A stretch of 64,000 nt of DNA from Agaricus subrufescens (lineage: Eukaryota; Basidiomycota; Agaricomycetes; Agaricales; Agaricaceae), in contig CM057060.1 of the NCBI GenBank assembly GCA_029945375.1, forward strand, positions 1,240,001 through 1,304,000, written 5' to 3'. How positions within the stretch are numbered: position 1 is the first letter of the stretch; every line of letters begins with the position of its first letter. This document shows positions 63,590 through 64,000 of this stretch, piece by piece. The translations under genes were made by a program, and so were the position numbers. Under the pieces are notes generated by a model. That model was not told the origin of the DNA. It made no database searches and saw only the letters and a list, made by a program, of their open reading frames with translations.

Positions 63590-64000
63590 CTACGTAAATT
63601 GCCACCTAGACTTGTCTGTATCTCTAACTCACTTTGCTACTGCACATGTAAAAATTTGATACCCCAATGCAATTGACTTTGTAAGTGTTCATTGATGAGA
63701 CGTATAAGCTCAACTTCCTCTGAGCCGTATTGTCACTTCTACAACCTCGCTATCCGTTCAACTGGTCCTTGTGACCTTTAAGCTCCGGAATGTGAGGCGT
63801 TGATAACGCCAGGTGGACGTCGAGCTTACAAAGGTCAGATGAGTTTAATATCATCATCGGCTACCGGTGAGAGTGACAAGGAAAATTAAGTATATGGTCC
63901 GGCCTTTGCTAAGATAGGTATAACTTCAGATTCAGAAACATCAGTTGAAGGCCAGTTCCACAATCTAGAGACAACAGTCTATTCAAGTATAAATATATGT
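63590..64000. other. 3' flank of Csm3 gene and unassigned sequence
   Basis: No gene recognised in the last 411 bases. A next gene may start outside the window. Confidence 0.45.

Overview
This is a gene-dense nuclear chromosome segment from a filamentous fungus, most likely a basidiomycete of the Agaricomycetes type. Almost every gene is split by several introns of about 47-60 nt with GT...AG ends. Intergenic gaps are mostly 0.1-0.6 kb, promoters often carry pyrimidine-rich tracts, and the whole gene set is eukaryotic (SRP54, SPT6, SPT8, MED16, ATG2, PAB1, RLP24). The species cannot be read from the sequence. I see no mobile element, rRNA, convincing tRNA, CRISPR array or prokaryotic operon. 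Most single ORFs are exon fragments, so gene models were built by joining exons in phase. Exon edges quoted are from manual reading and may be off by a base.

Layout, left to right. (1) 1-3.2 kb, minus: a Crb2/Rad9/53BP1-type DNA-damage checkpoint mediator, cut by the window start. (2) 3.7-5.6 kb, plus: an orphan single-pass membrane protein. (3) 5.8-7.3 kb, plus: a UDP-sugar transporter. (4) 7.9-12.2 kb, minus: mitochondrial NAD(P) transhydrogenase. (5) 12.8-14.1 kb, minus: a DapA-family aldolase. (6) 14.7-15.8 kb, minus: PUS4/TruB pseudouridine synthase. (7) 16.0-17.8 kb, plus: an HxxxD acyltransferase-like protein. (8) 17.9-21.2 kb, minus: Mediator subunit MED16, head-to-head with (9) 21.2-21.7 kb, plus: a PAC3-like proteasome assembly chaperone. 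(10) 21.7-22.0 kb, minus: tiny NCE101. (11) 22.1-25.9 kb, plus: NAA25/MDM20. (12) 26.1-27.3 kb and (13) 27.4-29.0 kb, plus: two tandem RPA32 paralogues. (14) 29.2-35.9 kb, plus: ATG2. (15) 36.1-36.9 kb, minus: RLP24. (16) 37.1-37.7 kb, minus: a RibD/Rib2-like deaminase. (17) 37.9-43.1 kb, plus: SPT6, convergent with (18) 43.3-45.8 kb, minus: SPT8. (19) 45.9-47.9 kb, plus: SRP54. (20) 48.1-49.8 kb, plus: a SAM methyltransferase. (21) 50.2-52.5 kb, minus: PAB1. (22) 53.2-54.5 kb, minus: SCAMP. (23) 55.0-56.1 kb, plus: a secreted expansin/RlpA-like protein. (24) 56.6-58.9 kb, plus: COQ11-like dehydrogenase. (25) 59.5-60.8 kb, plus: mitochondrial adenylate kinase. (26) 61.0-62.0 kb, minus: N-terminal protein methyltransferase. 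(27) 62.1-63.6 kb, plus: Csm3/Swi3/Tipin.

The genes are mostly independent housekeeping genes and do not form a metabolic cluster. Themes recur: genome maintenance (Crb2, two RPA32 proteins, Csm3), Pol II transcription (MED16, SPT6, SPT8), RNA and ribosome function (PUS4, RLP24, PAB1), mitochondrial redox and energy (transhydrogenase, COQ11, adenylate kinase) and membrane traffic or autophagy (SRP54, SCAMP, ATG2, sugar transporter). The points most worth a second look are the tandem RPA32 pair, the array of ATM/ATR-type TQ sites beside a long acidic tract in the Crb2 protein, the MED16/PAC3 start codons only 30 bp apart, and small gene-structure features such as an 18-nt microexon and a GC-AG intron.
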